Assembly (NCBI RefSeq): GCF_003369915.1
Contig: NC_046675.1
Coordinates: 20,398,001 to 20,462,000 of the forward strand
Reading direction: 5' to 3'
Source of the DNA: Drosophila miranda
Taxonomy: Eukaryota > Arthropoda > Insecta > Diptera > Drosophilidae
Length of the DNA: 64,000 bases
Shown one piece after another: positions 12,919 to 26,286 of this stretch. The translations under genes and the position numbers were made by a program. The notes under the pieces were generated by a model, which was not told where the DNA came from, made no database searches, and saw nothing but the letters and a program-made list of their open reading frames with translations. Numbering within the stretch: the stretch's first letter is position 1; every line of letters starts with the position of its first letter.

Positions 12919-14887
12919 TTGACAGACAGGCAAGCACACCTGTCCGCACACTTGACGGGTATTTCCGTTTCCGTTATGCGAAAAGTTTTTTTTTTGGAAG
13001 AGCCTAAGTCGTCCTAGCCCCTTACAATTTTCGTGTTGTCGAAGTTGTTGAGGGGAGAAAGTTTCACGCTTAACATTTGCGCCGCGCAAAAGTTGAAAAG
13101 TTTATCCCAACACACAGCCCAGGGACGGGTGGACTTATGGCCAGGGCTGAGGCTCAGGCTGAGGCTGACTAACTAACTGACAGACACCTGTACAGTGTAC
13201 ACACACACACACATGTTTATGTACGAGTATGTGTTTGTATGCTGATTAGCGTGGGCCGTGATTAAGGCGAAGGCGAAGGTAAACGTGCCAAAGGCTTAGG
13301 CGGTGGCGGATGATTGAGAGGAGAGCGGGGCAAACTGGTGCTTAATTAAATTTAACAGCTGCTTAATTGCACTCATGCCAGTGGGCGGCGGCGGTGTTGG
13401 GGGCATGGCTAGGCCACATTATTGCCGCTGCCGTTCCTATTAATAATTTTGACCAAGAACGCTAATGAGCCAAACTCCAGCTAACTTCAGCCAGCTCTGA
13501 CTTCGACTTCGACTTGGAGTTCAAGTTCGAGTCAAGTTTTTCAATTTGTATAAAAAATACATCAGCCTCTCGGCAGCGGGCATAACCATTTAACCATAGA
13601 GTTTGCACTTTTCAAATGTAATTAATTTTTGTTCGCCTAAGAGTGCCCTTCGGGGAAGCAATTTACGCCAGAAAGTGCACTAACTCCAGTAAGATGTGGA
13701 GCTGCATAGTTGGTGGGGAGAAAAGGGGTAGAGTGTAGATTTGCAAACAGATTTAAATGGCCAAGAAATGTTTATCTTACAAAGGTTTCCAAAATATATT
13801 TGTCGATGGATGGATTATCAAATTACTTACCAAAACGGATAAAAGAAATACCGATTAATCCTTAGAATTCTTTGCATATAGACATGTTTTTTCTTCAATA
13901 CCTTTTCAATGGAAAATACCAAAAAAAATAAATAGATAAACACCTCCGATTGTCTTTGATTAGTGGACATTTGTAGATCATCATTTTCACTTTCATTACC
14001 AGCGTTTAGGGTATTTGCACTGTACCAATCTTTGGGGAAACTTTCCTTAGCCTTTGGGTGCTTTCATTTATCATCGTATGCTGGGCACTTTCTCGTCCTG
14101 TCCGTTTGCTTCATTTTCGCCGCCTTGCCTCAATTTCTGGCCAGTGGCAGAGGCTATTAATTTCGCGTCAATTAAAAATTAAGCCAATTATTTGTGCCTG
14201 CCCCGGGGCTGGGCTCTGGACTGACTCTACTCTGTCCGGCCTCCACAACAGACCTTGTTCTGAGTTCTCTTTTCCTTTCCGTCCGTTTCGTTTCCTTTTC
14301 TTTTCGTTCCTTTGCTTTCCCTTGACTGCATTCGAAGTCCATTAGGGCTTCATTTGTTTTTAATGCTGTGTAACCTTTGCCTTTGCCAGAAACGAAAATA
14401 GCATAAAATAAAAGACAACCAAAAAAAGAACGCGAAATTTCTAAGTTGGCACTTTCACGGTTTCGTTTTGAGACTCGGACGGCATCTCTGGTTCGTGTTG
14501 CTTCGGTGCCAGGGTCGCGCCCGCCGTTTATTGGCTAATTTAATTTGCATGTCTTGCGTTTGGGCAATTAATCAGCGGAAACAGCTGTCCGTCGCTTTAA
14601 CCCTTTGCCACCCATTACCCATCCTGGATGTTGTCCTGCTTTTCTTCTTTTCATAGAATTTTTCTGTTGGCCTTATTTCTCGTTGTAGTCGCTTTTTCGG
14701 CACTTTATTTCAATCTTCTTCCAGTCACTTGCTACGAGTATACTCTTTGTATTGTGTAATCCTTGTCTTGCTATTCCTTATTGAATTACATGCCACGCCC
14801 ACTGTGACTGATGCCTCCTGGCCTGTGCCCTTCGGCTTTTAATTGCATTTTCCTTGGGCACAAATGCAACACTCAAGTGGCTCCCGA

Positions 14888-14911
14888 CTGCTGCTGCTGC
14901 TGCTGCTGCTG
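14888..14911. repeat. (CTG)n microsatellite
   Basis: Eight uninterrupted CTG units. Confidence 0.9.
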
Positions 14912-17143
14912 CCACCTTTTGTGACCTCTGCCTGCCCCTTCTGAAGCAGAGCTTCATTTGTTTCGCTCGAGTTGAAATTAATGCAGTAATTTGTAATGAG
15001 TTTGCCTCTTTGCCTTTTTTGCTGTTATTGTTGTCGGCGGAATTGCAGGCTTTATTGTTGCATACTTGATGGCGCTGGCCCGGCCCAGGATCTACAACTG
15101 AATATAATTCATTTCTTTTCGCAATCCAATTTGCAGCCATGCACTTGCCAGTGCCTGTCCCTTGTTATGATAATTTATTTTATTTAGTCGGCCACTAATT
15201 GTGCGAACAAACACTGTACGTAATGGACTGAGACGCGCTCTGAATATTCAAGCGTCATCGAATTTCGAGTTTCGTAAATCAAATTATTCAAAACGCCAGA
15301 CCAGACCCAGATCCACAGCCAAGTCCCAGACTAGGCTCCACTGTAGTGCACTGATGTGTCAACAGGATGTGTCTGTCCAATATTTATTTTCGCTTTGGGA
15401 AATTTCATTCGTTTTTCTCTTAAACGTACCCTTAGTTTTTAGGTTTGAAAATCATTTTGTTTAGTAAAGGTTCTTTTTTGTTACAGCAGTCGAACGTTCG
15501 ATGAAATTTTTATCCTAGTTTTCTAGTCCTATTCTATATCCTAGTATCCCAGTAAAGACGTTGGAAACTTAAATTATATTATTTATAAATTATTAACTCT
15601 TTTCTCGATACTTTGCCACAAACCAGAGTGCCATAAAATTGATACAAATCTGATTCGCCGATATCGTATTGTCGGAGTACTTTATTGTAGCTCCATCCTG
15701 TTGTTTTGTTGTTGTTGTTGCTTCCCGCTGGGGATCGACAGGGCACAGAGGGGCCAGAGGACAGCGGAGGCGACCCCGTTTTTATATGCATTGTCAAGCC
15801 ATAAATTTGTTTGGCTCTGCAGCATAAATATTTAAGCAAAGACAAGCCACGTCACGCACCCTCCGAACTATAAAAGCGCCAAAAAAATTGAAATAAATTG
15901 AAAATTGCAGAAAATATAACAAAGTGTTGCCCAACAGCGAACGGGGGTGATGATGAGGGTTTCCACAAGGATAGGGGCAGCTTTTGTTTGCTGGAAAATT
16001 CCCTGTTCTGTAAGTTGAATCCTTTTGCTATGTCCAGCTGTCTGCTCCGGTCTGATCTGATCTGTCTGTCCCTCTTCTGGCCAGAGTGTGCGTGCATATA
16101 AATTAAGTTTTAAAAGTGAGCATTCTGCCCTCTCTTTCAGTCTCGTCCTGGCTCTCTGCTCTGCTGTAGTTTGCTTTTGTGTTGTATTTGAAATCAAAAT
16201 AAAATGCAGCAGCCAGTTTTCTGTTTAAAATTTGATAGTCCAAGGAGCAGGTGGATGGGTGGCAGGTAAGTTTACCTGGCTTAGGGGGCTCTGCTTTCAA
16301 ACTTGGTCCAAGGCAAGACCGTACTTTGGTCAGCTTCTTACTATGCTGAGCCAATCCCCGCATTGGAAATGCATTAACATGTGAAGGGTGTTTAAAGATA
16401 AACATAGAAAACTCCCTTGCAATGGTCCACGGCTTTGAATGGAGATTGATTTTGTGTTGGCTGAATGTTCTGTTCTGAAATTCACTTGATATTTTAATTC
16501 GGTTAAAAGGAATTCAATTAGGAGAAATGTTTTTAAGGTCTTGGTTTCTGGCTTTGTGGGGTTTGAGTAGATTTAAAGTTGAGATGCATCTAAAGAGGTT
16601 TATTTCGATTTCAGTGGCATTTTGAAGTTTTAGTGCTGGTTTTTCTCCCTAAAAAGATGCTCTTCAATTAGGATGAGCTTATCGGATGGCAGTGGTGAAA
16701 AGTTCCAGCCTGCCCCTGACATCCTTTGAGTCAGAGAGCGCATTCATTAGCAGAGATTTCTTTTATCGATGCGAGTGACAGTTAAATACGAGTTTGTTTT
16801 CCAATTAAACCACTTGATTAGCTTTTGCGAACGAACTGCAAAAGGACAGTCAGTGGAACGATCTCTCTGCCTCTCTTTCTGATTGTTTGCCACTGTGCGT
16901 GCCACAAGCAGGGGCGTGGACGCTGCCACTGGCGTTGCAGTGTGACCAGCATTGTGCGTGAAGCATGTTAATTGCGCCTAATCAGCGACAAGGGCATTAG
17001 CACCACAGCCACAGCTTCGTGTATGGGCGGGGCCCTCTCCAAGCGCTTAATTACATAAATGAAGAGGGGCTTGGAGGGTGCCATCAGCCACCCAAAAATC
17101 CCGCTGACTAGTCAGCAAGGGCACCATTTCCTTCAAGTTTTCT

Positions 17144-17300
17144 GCTGATGGCTAGATTTCCAATTCCCGCATTATCCCGAAATGGGAAAAGAAAAGACAA
17201 TTATTTACAGAATCAAAGGCGAAGAATCTGTGTTACGTTGCCATTTTGCGCTGATGGCTTGATCTCCAGTTGCCGCCTTATCCCGAAATGGGATAAGACA
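17144..17300. repeat. 106-bp imperfect tandem duplication with palindrome
   Basis: The stretch starting GCTGATGGCT at 17144 recurs at 17250, and the later block TTATCCCGAAATGGGA at 17172 recurs at 17278, both with period 106. In the second copy it forms the 19-base inverted repeat TTATCCCGAAATGGGATAA (17278-17296), that is two GGATAA GATA-type sites facing each other around a 5-base spacer. The first copy has one changed arm. Confidence 0.75.
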
Positions 17301-17699
17301 AGCTCTAATCTAAGTGTCGGGGACAATTTGCTAGTTCACCGCATTCACTTTTGGTTAACAGATTTCTTTTCGTGCCACTAACTCAATAAACTCAACGTTG
17401 TCTTGCATGACAAGAGCAATGTCGACAGACACTCAACGGGTTATTAGCGAAGGGATTGTGGGTGGCTGGGTGCGGGGCTGCGGGGCTGCGTGGCGGCCAA
17501 CGTTGTCTTTTGGCCCCAGCCACGATGATGAGCTCTTGTTCGTCTTCCTGCCGTCGTTGTTGTTGTTGCCGATTTCGTTGCAGTGAGCGCCTCGCTAAAT
17601 GGATTTTTAATGTCGTTGCCAATGCAGGAAAAGTTTCCCCCAAAAAGGTTGTTGTCATCGCCAGAGCGAGTATCCTGTCTGTACGTGTTCGTGCGTATC

Positions 17700-17726
<27 letters not shown>
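17700..17726. repeat. (TG)n microsatellite
   Basis: About 13 TG units. Confidence 0.9.
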
Positions 17727-17730
<4 letters not shown>

Positions 17731-18303
17731 AATAACACTTAAGCGCTGAAATTGTCTAATGGGTTCAGGCGAGGCATCCATAGAGATGGCCCAGAGAAGA
17801 TGTCTACTTTCAATCAGATCGCAAGAATGTTTTTTGGATCGAGATTCCGATTATTTCTTGTTAATAAAAATGTCAATTGTAAATGCATTGCAAATTAAAA
17901 AAATATAAAAAATAACATAATTATGATATAAAAAAACGATCTTGAATAATATTCTAGATATGGTTTAAAAGGAATATATGTCTGCCTTAAAGCTGAGTGA
18001 ACAAGGCCAGCATTTTGTTCTGCTTGAAAGATCGTAAAGTAAATTGATTTTCTATAAATTAACGTAACGTGAAGAACACTATACGATGCAGCCATCTCTC
18101 CCATCTCCAGGAGGAGCTGCATGCTGCTGCTCTTGCTGCCTTAGCTTCTATGGTTAGGTACGTGCAACAATCAAGTGTCAGCGTAATGAGCTATCAAGCT
18201 GCAAAATATGCAATTTGAGCGCGACTGAATTGTGCGACAAAGAGACCCGCATACACATACACATACACACACAGACACTCACACGAATGCCGGTTGAGTC
18301 GAG

Positions 18304-18334
18304 AACAACGACAACGACAACGACAACGACAACA
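18304..18334. repeat. (ACAACG)n hexamer repeat
   Basis: Five tandem ACAACG units, flanked on both sides by degenerate ACACAG/ACACAT runs (18244-18285 and 18463-18520). Confidence 0.85.
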
Positions 18335-18658
18335 CCTCGCTATCGCAGGAGGTTTTGCTAAATTTTGCGTGCAAGTGACAAGTCCCGCATAAAAGGGCAT
18401 AACAACTGCAAAATGCTGATGTGAGTAGGAACTAGTGTACATGTGTATGCTCTGTGGTAAGCACACACAGACACAGACACGGACACACACACACGGACAC
18501 CGACATACACAGACACAGAGAGGGGGCTAGCAGGATGGGCGAAGCGTTTTTGTTGCACTTATTAATGAACAAACAACAGAGCGGCTACGTAATCATCGTT
18601 GTCAGCCAAGCGCCATCATAATCAAGCACTCAAGCGCATAATTATGGCATGGGTACGA

Positions 18659-18709
18659 GGGGCAGGGGCAGGGGCAGCGGCAGCGGCAAAGGCATGGGCA
18701 TGGGCATGG
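18659..18709. repeat. Compound G-rich hexamer minisatellite
   Basis: Successive blocks of GGGGCA, GGCAGC and GGGCAT units. Confidence 0.85.
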
Positions 18710-20687
18710 TCGCGGTCCATGATGAGGGTTGAGGAATGAGGTTGGCGTCCTGTCCTGACGTTCGTTCGTTGGCTTGGTTTTCGGATTTTTGGGTTTGAGG
18801 TTTGAATGTTGTTCTGTGGTTAGAAAACAAAGGGAATACACAGTGGCGTCGTCGCTACGAGACGCATTCAAATCAGATCTTTCCATATCTAATCTTGGAT
18901 CTTAGAAAGGCGCAACATGACCAGCTCATGTTATGAGAATCGCAGGCCACATTTATGGTGAGGAGAAGGAAAAGAATACTCTTAGGTATAGTCCGGTGGA
19001 GCACCATCCTTTTGCCAATTGTAGTCGACGCCCCTGCCTGAGTCACTGACCAGAGCCATCGCCCGGCACATGGCGCTATATTTCCAGTCGCTTGGTATCA
19101 TTGCCCGGTATCCTCTGCTTGTTGCTCTTCGGTTTGTATTATTTTTTTTGTTTTGTTTTGTAGGTCCCCATAATTTACTATTAAAAATCATGACACTTAA
19201 ACATAATTAAAATATGAAAACGGTTTTTGCTTCTACGCAACAATAAAGTGTAATAAAAGTTAATTAGAAGATGTGCAAAATACGAGGCGAGCCCTTAAAG
19301 CCAAGCCCCCAAGCAAATGCCATTAAATTTGTTTGCCATTCGCAAGATTCAGCTAGCAATTGGGCAAAAAGTATTGAGCACTAATGAGTTTTTAATCACC
19401 AAATGCATCCAGCTGGATGGCGGAGCCGGTTCGGTGCGATTGCACTGGCAACTCGTTGTTTATTATGCCTTAAATATTCAATGCAAGAATCTGGGCTCGG
19501 GGCTGATGACCACAGGGTGAGAACTGCCAGAACAATGCAGTCATCGGGGTGTTAAATGGTTTTGTCTGCATGTCAAATTACAGGAAGCATAATTTCAAGC
19601 CTGGTTGCGCCTGCTGCCAACCTAAACCAAAAGCCATCACAAAACAACAAGCCAAAACCCAACTCAACCGGGTCCAAAATTAAGCAAAAAGGGCACAAAA
19701 GGTGCAAACTCTTTGAAATTATGCATTGAATTTTTGGGTCCTGCACAGCTACAGGCAGGAAATGTTGTGGGAGATCGAGTCAGGAATGGGACTGGTATTT
19801 ATTGTTGGTCATTAGGCAAATCCATTGAGCAGTTAGAGGATAATCAGCAAGGATTATTGAAGAGGAAATGGGAATTTCGAACTTCGAAGAACATCAAGGG
19901 ATCATCGAAAATCGATCTGTTTTAAACTATTACTGTTGGTTTAGCCAGGGTTGAGTATTTTAGAGAATACATTCAGATTAAAGTGAGACTTAGCTGGAGT
20001 CCCATTCGTGAGACTCTCCTCTAGAGTCCTTTCTCTCAATTTACTCGGGGAAACCACTTCATGCCTCATAATCGAGTTCCGAGTGCATTATGCAAAATAT
20101 CCTTTGTGTGATGTGCTATTAATTAGGCTTATTAAAATCGACGCTGACAGCTTTGTGGTTTGCCGGTTCGAGGTTTGCGCCTTAGCCGTCAAGGATATTT
20201 TAATCAGGCCAATTGTTTAAGGGACGACTGCATTATGCATTCCCGCTGGCGGGGGGAACGGCAGGATCGGGAGGCCGCAGGCGAGGCTCATTACAAATGA
20301 AAATTACCACTTAATAATGCTTCAAGAAGGCTGAGCATTTCTCATTACTCTCTCTCTCCCTTTCTCATTCTTTCTTTCTCTCTCTCTGGCCAAAAAGACC
20401 AGCTGAACGCTTTGCGGTGATCTGGTGAATACAGAAATCATTCAAGTATGTATATACGTGTATACCTATGTTTGTATATACGAGTGCTCCTGCATACTCG
20501 TACATTTCTCTCACTACTCTGCTCTGCTCTGTTTTTTTTTGTGGGTCATAAGCCATTAGCCAGGGCAAACGGAAAACACGCTAAGCCGGAGCGCGGACTG
20601 TGAGCGGACTGTGAGTCCTTTATGCATGCTGGATGAGGATGATTCTGTTTCGGAGGCTGAGGCTGCGGTTGCGGCTGCAAATGGAAG

Positions 20688-20732
20688 TGGCACTGGCTCT
20701 GGCACTGGCACTGGCACTGGCACTGGCACTGG
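20688..20732. repeat. (GGCACT)n hexamer array
   Basis: About seven tandem units with one variant (GGCTCT) near the left end. Confidence 0.9.
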
Positions 20733-20817
20733 ACAGTGGTGTGAGAGGGCGGCGTGGGCGAGGCGACGGCATTGAGGGCCAAAAAGTTAATTGTAAACAT
20801 GACCCAGTTTGCAGTGG

Positions 20818-20818
<1 letters not shown>

Positions 20819-20853
<35 letters not shown>
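20819..20853. repeat. (CCCATA)n hexamer array
   Basis: About six tandem CCCATA units, 86 bp from the GGCACT array. Confidence 0.9.
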
Positions 20854-20857
<4 letters not shown>

Positions 20858-21854
20858 ATTCCCGGCTCCACTGCTGCTTCTGCTCCTCCTGGTTGTGCCA
20901 GTCACTCATTCAGTTCGGTGCCGCAAACTATGCTACGCTTTGTCTGGAGACATCGGGAGTGGGGTGCAGCATCCCTGAATGAAGAATGCCTCTCGCTTTA
21001 TTATGCGACATTGGCCCCAGCAGCAAAGGCAGCAGAGGCAGCAGCAGAAGGCAGCTGCTTCAAAAGGATATTTGTAATGCTCCATTGTGCAGCTCTCTTG
21101 TTGCTGCTGCTGCTACTGTTGCCGCTGTCACCTAAGTCATTTTGGCTTCACTTGAGTAATGGCAGCAACGCCTTAAAATATGCAAAAGCTCGAAAAATGT
21201 TTATAATATCTGCAGTGCAAACAAGGCGACGCCGGAGACGAGAGAGTGCAGTGCCAAAAGGATTTCCATGCCAGACCCCGGTCTGGCCGATCTCTGTGTA
21301 GACTGTTGTTGTAGTTTCTTAGTTATCCCGAAAAATGGCCCCCAGGCTTCGTTGCAGCATCCATGCGGGTGGACTTGAGCGGGGCTGCGGCTGGGGTTGG
21401 GTGGGCGGTGGATGGATGTGCGTGTGTTTGCTGCAGTTCAAGTTAATTGGATCTGGGCAGAGTGCTGCCAGAGGGCGACCTTCGAAGGCTGTTTGCAGTG
21501 CAGCTTGCTGCATTCAGGGTGTGTGCTTTGGGGGCAGATGTAGTTCTAATGGATGCAAGTGCCTTTTTAATGACACCTGAAGTCATTCGCCAAGCTTAAG
21601 CACTTGAACTGCCGGTGAAAGTTTTAAAAGTAGACAAAGAAGAACGTGGATTCTGTCAAACGAACAGAAGCCACAAATCGTATACGTAATTTTCAATGCA
21701 CATTCACGCAAAAAGGAATTGAAGCAGACAGGAAACGTCCTCGTTCTTGTCCTCTCCATGGGTGTCTGCCGCCTCTTAACACGCCGCATAAGTCAATTTT
21801 CAAGTGGATGTCCAACATGAATGAATAATGTGTGTGTGGGACTAGAGGGAGAAA

Positions 21855-21873
21855 GAGAGAGAGAGAGAGAGAG
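21855..21873. repeat. (GA)n microsatellite
   Basis: About nine GA units. Confidence 0.85.
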
Positions 21874-22337
21874 TGTTACAGTCAGAGTCATCGCAAGGGG
21901 GATATCTATAAGCGGAATCTCTCAAGAGTAAATGTCGGAAAACATTGCTCCAAATTAAATGCTCCAATGCTCCAATTTCATAATCAATTTTGGCCTTAGT
22001 CAGAGTCCCTCCTCCGTAGTATACGTCTCTGTGTGCCACACACACTCGTACACTTCTAAGCATATCCATTTGATACATATAGAGTCAAATATGCTTACCG
22101 TTTTGGGGCCTGGGGAGGGCCGTGGTGGAAAAACATAAAGTAAATTTGCCTCAGAGCCAGTCTCCAGGATGTGTGGCAGAGCTTCCTTCCAGCAAAGAAC
22201 ATTTACATGCACACCGAGAGTACCCCCCCTCCCCCACACGGAGTTATGCCATAACAAAGACGTTGCACATATGACTACTTGGATATGCATAAAACTATGC
22301 TACATTGGCACTAAAACAAACAGCAAAACGCCACATT

Positions 22338-22393
22338 GGATGGGATGAGATGGAATGGTATGGGATGTAATGGGACGGTATGGTTTAGTATGG
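22338..22393. repeat. Degenerate GGGAT/GGAAT pentamer run
   Basis: Tandem variants of a TGGGA/TGGAA pentamer with frequent substitutions. Confidence 0.7.
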
Positions 22394-23083
22394 TGTGTGT
22401 CTGTGAATGAAGTTGTGTGACACGAGGAGGACGATGCTGATGAAACCTGGCGAGGCAGCTTTCCAGGGTTGAGGAATTTGATGGGATGAGTGGAACTAAA
22501 TCAGGACATAAATTAATTTAATCTAAGCCATTCTATATGAAAAGGAATACATGAAGGAATATACAGCAATTATCCAAATACGAATTTGCGAATGGAACTA
22601 GTTCAAAGGGTCACACAGCTCTGCTCATCAGCATCGTCAACTAGAGCCAACCACCACATCCCCATCCACACCATCCAAAGCTTTTATGTTGGCTAAGTAA
22701 ATGTTTAAAATATTTGGGCTGCTTGACGTTGCTCCAGCTCCTGTCGCCTCTCCTGCTCCTGCTGCTGCTGCTGCTGCTCCTACATGTACTCGTAGTTGAA
22801 GTTCTGCGCCCAAAATTATTAAGATGAGTGGCATAAATTATGAGCAGACCAGCAGCAGCAGTAGCAGCAGCAGCATCCGGTCACAGGGCACAGGACTCGT
22901 AAAAGCCGCTGGCATATTATCCATGGGGACTTTGGTGGAGTGCGGGGGTGGATTGTTTGATGAGTGAATGACTAACTGCATGACAGTTTAGCCAGTGTGT
23001 GTGTGTGTGTGTGGTCTATATGTAGGGTTGATCACTTTAAGTATTGACAACGTTGGACTGCATGGCGTATACATAATGTTCGG

Positions 23084-23105
23084 GTGTGTGTGTGTGTGTG
23101 TGTGT
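23084..23105. repeat. (TG)n microsatellite
   Basis: About 11 TG units; a shorter TG run lies at 22996-23013. Confidence 0.9.
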
Positions 23106-25019
23106 TTGTGTGGCTGGCTGTGTGCTTGAGGTTCCTCTTGGTTGGGGTGGCCTGTGGCAGTTAGTTTAATATTTATTTAATTTAATATGCTAATTGGATG
23201 TGATCTGTGTGTGTGTCCTGTGTTGGGAGAGCAGTAGCAACAACTTTACGAGCGAACAATTCATAAATAAATGAATACGAAAGTTTTCACATGTCAACGA
23301 ATTGAGTTTGTGTGTTTCAGTTCCCCCTTTCATTTTCATTCTTGGCCAACTACTGCTGCACCGACTTTTATAAATCGTTTTGAAAAATTTGCCACCAAAG
23401 ACGGAAAATGCTGTCAGCAGACAACTTCTGCCGCAAGGCACCAGCCACAGACGACGACAAATTGTTTTTGCGATAAAATAGGACAAGTGACACGCGGCCC
23501 TAATCGTTTGGGGGGCAGCGGCCCCAACAGCGGCGGAGCCAGTTGCAACCTAAAAGGCTGCCACTCAGTCAACGTTAATTATATTAGAGACAGAGGGGTA
23601 GAACGAGTATGCTGCCAAGAATATGGATAGACTGTGAAAAAGTTGCGTCTGACCGTTCCAGAAATTGCATTAAAAGTGTGAAAAACAGCAGTGCACTCGG
23701 CCTCGGATATGCGTGCCCGCAGTGTTTTGCACTCTGCAATCAAATTGAATTTGTCAAACGACATAAATAAATGGTAATTCAAACGAATTGCAAAACTCTG
23801 CTGTCAGCGGGAAATTGAATTGCATGGCATGCCAAAAAGTATGCAATGAATTATACGTGAGTGAGCGACAAAAAGAAAATGTTACAACTCAAAAACATAC
23901 CGGGCCGAGCAGGAAACTCTGGGATCTGGAAACACAAATAAAAGCTTAAAAAATCCATATCGAAAATATATAAAATTCTGCATCACTGGGAAATGTTTTT
24001 CACAAATTGTAGGGTGCCCATAGCAAAAATGGCTGACGCGGGCGAGGGATGTTTGGCTTGTGGCAGACATTTGGCAGGACACAACAGAAGAGTAGTTAAA
24101 GCTGTGAAAACTGGTTCTAGTTGGGGGTCCTCCACTGGCTTTTGTCCGAAGCATAGATGGACTGATTAAATGAAAGGGGGGCGTCATACGCAGCTGAAAT
24201 CCTTTTTTTTATATCGATCTACATATCTATAATCGACAGATGGGGGAAATTATGGAAAAATACATTCTATGATGGAGGCTTTGAATTAATTTCCATAACA
24301 GGGTTCGGATGGACAAATTCTATTTATACAAATGTTATTTCGTGTATCGTTTTGATAGCATTAGTTTACGTAAAACCTATATTTTTGTTAGAGTTTCAGT
24401 TTTGTTTGTATTATTTTGGTTGGGATTTGTATAAATGAAATGTTTTTGTATTTCAGGATTAACTTTAGTTTTAACACTTTGTCGCTATAGTATATGATAA
24501 ATTGATTTTTATGATCATACTATACAGATATTTATGTTACTTAGGAGAGGTTTATTCTATGGTATGGGTTCCTGGTGTGCTTGGGTCGTTCCATTGTCGT
24601 TTTGGGTCTGCTCCGTAGTAGGGCATTCGTCTGTCGTGTAAATCCAACGTTCCTCATTGTTTATCGCTCTTGCTGGTGCGTACGCTTCTCTGCGTTTCCC
24701 CTTGGCACCTTTCTGTGCTGTGCTGTATTTTCCATATGTGAAGCACAAATAATATGAATTTAAATTGAAGCTAAGAAACAAAAACAAAAAGAAAGATAGG
24801 ACGTCACAAAGAAGAGCAGCAGCCAGCAGTCAGAAGTCGCTCGTTGAACTGTGAAAAGTAGACGGGAAGTAGCGAAAATGATGCACACACACGCAGTCGA
24901 ACAATCGCAGTCCCAGTGTCGCGTACAGTCAGCGACATGCTGGCAAAGTCAGTCAGTTGGGTGAGTGAGGTAGCATATTGAGCTTGTCAACATGACAAGG
25001 GGAGCGGAACCGCGGCACA

Positions 25020-25062
25020 GGGGCACGGGCACGGGCACGGGCACGGGCACGGGCACGGGTAC
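25020..25062. repeat. (GGGCAC)n hexamer array
   Basis: Seven tandem GGGCAC units, the last altered to GGGTAC. Confidence 0.9.
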
Positions 25063-25460
25063 ATTGAATCGGTAGCGGGTGCGTAAAGTGATTCTCGATA
25101 GAAGCAAATGTATGCAAAATAAATGCACACAGATACGAGTACACACACACACACACACTTGTACAATCCCTCCAAGGTGCCACCTCCTGAAGAGCTGGAG
25201 AGACTTGTTGAGCTGCAGCCCCCGTTACTCACTCTCATCTATGGCATCGCGCTCCGTTCCTTTTGTTGTATGTACAGCGTACTCGTGCCAGTAAGAAATT
25301 GCAATTGCTTTGCGCAAACTGACATTGACAGCCTCTGGCATGGAATGGGGGGCAGGGCTGTGGCTGGCCTGCCACTCTGTTCCCCATCAATTTGAATGAC
25401 ATTCACAAACAGCTAGCATACAAAAAGAAAGATGTACATATATACTATACATACATATAG

Positions 25461-25466
<6 letters not shown>

Positions 25467-25495
<29 letters not shown>
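25467..25495. repeat. (TG)n microsatellite
   Basis: About 14 TG units following a TATA-rich stretch. Confidence 0.9.
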
Positions 25496-25497
<2 letters not shown>

Positions 25498-25929
25498 ACA
25501 AAACGAAAAAGAAATTGTGACATTTGTATAGAAATAGTTTTGCAGTTGTAGCAAATAGTTGTGCAGACATTTTTTGATTGCCGCATACCTTAAGGGGTTC
25601 GGTTCGTTCGAGGCAGTCAACTAGAATGGATGCCAGAGCAATTCCGAGCAAGGAATAAAAGTGAAATATTGTTCCGGTCAGAGTTTTAGCGTTCCTCTGG
25701 TGGGGCTTTAAAATTTTAATAAGTTAGCCGGCGATTCTCTTCATTATCTAATAGCAGAAATACTCGTATAGGTATATGTATGTGTGTATATTTTTTTGCA
25801 TCCTCGACTTTCCATGTCCTCGTTCTCGACGCCATCTTCCACATGAGCTGGCATCCGTTGCTTGTGCATTTGCAGCATTTTGCAAAAGGTTAATTTTCCA
25901 GTTATCAAATAAAAGGCCAGGCGTAGCCA

Positions 25930-25931
<2 letters not shown>

Positions 25932-25960
<29 letters not shown>
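25932..25960. repeat. (CAG)n microsatellite
   Basis: Nine to ten uninterrupted CAG units, 330 bp downstream of the nAChRalpha2 stop codon. Confidence 0.9.
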
Positions 25961-26197
25961 TGGCTGTTGGATACACATGCTTGGCAAATAGTTTTGACAG
26001 GCATCGAGAGAGAGAGTGAGAGAGATGCCATGAGGGGGGGACGTACGAGCATTTTCCACAGCATTTTTCTTGTAACAAGTTTAGCTCTAGCCAGCCCTGG
26101 CATGCCATGCCCCTCAGTGCTCTAGGAAAGAGAGAAATTTCTGGCAGAACTCGTTTTGCATTTTAGCATTTTGCTTGGCTGCTTTGGGGCCAACATT

Positions 26198-26203
26198 TTT
26201 ATT
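26198..26203 (-). terminator. nAChRalpha2: nAChRalpha2 polyadenylation signal
   Basis: AATAAA on the minus strand, 84 bases after the stop codon at 26287-26289; the first such hexamer downstream. Confidence 0.55.
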
Positions 26204-26286
26204 TAATTTGCATATACGTATATTAATTTTAATTCGAAAACATTAGGCTAGGAAATCATCTTAGGGTTAGGATTTTCATTTTGAAT

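Larger units (their letters stand above)
7864..18300. other. Non-coding spacer, left half
   Basis: I find no exon with credible splice sites and protein similarity on either strand. The longest open frames (for example 8338-8940 on the minus strand) are low in coding character. The stretch carries CTG, CA and TG microsatellites, and an imperfect 106-bp tandem duplication at 17144-17300 containing an inverted repeat of two GATA-type sites. It may contain enhancers of the flanking receptor genes, which is inference only. Confidence 0.5.
18710..26197. other. Non-coding spacer, right half
   Basis: No supported exon on either strand. The long plus-strand frame at 20633-21301 runs through two hexamer arrays and is explained by them. 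The stretch concentrates hexamer minisatellites (20688-20732, 20819-20853, 25020-25062), GA and TG tracts, a GGGAT/GGAAT-like pentamer run at 22338-22393, and a CAG tract at 25932-25960. It ends at the polyadenylation signal of nAChRalpha2. Confidence 0.5.

Noticed and set aside
20160..20180. tRNA B-box-like GGTTCGAGG
   Set aside because: No A box at the right distance and no cloverleaf can be drawn around it.
20633..21301. 222-codon open frame on the plus strand
   Set aside because: It runs through GGCACT and CCCATA hexamer arrays (Leu-Ala and Pro-Ile repeats), which keep frames open by themselves; the rest has no protein character.
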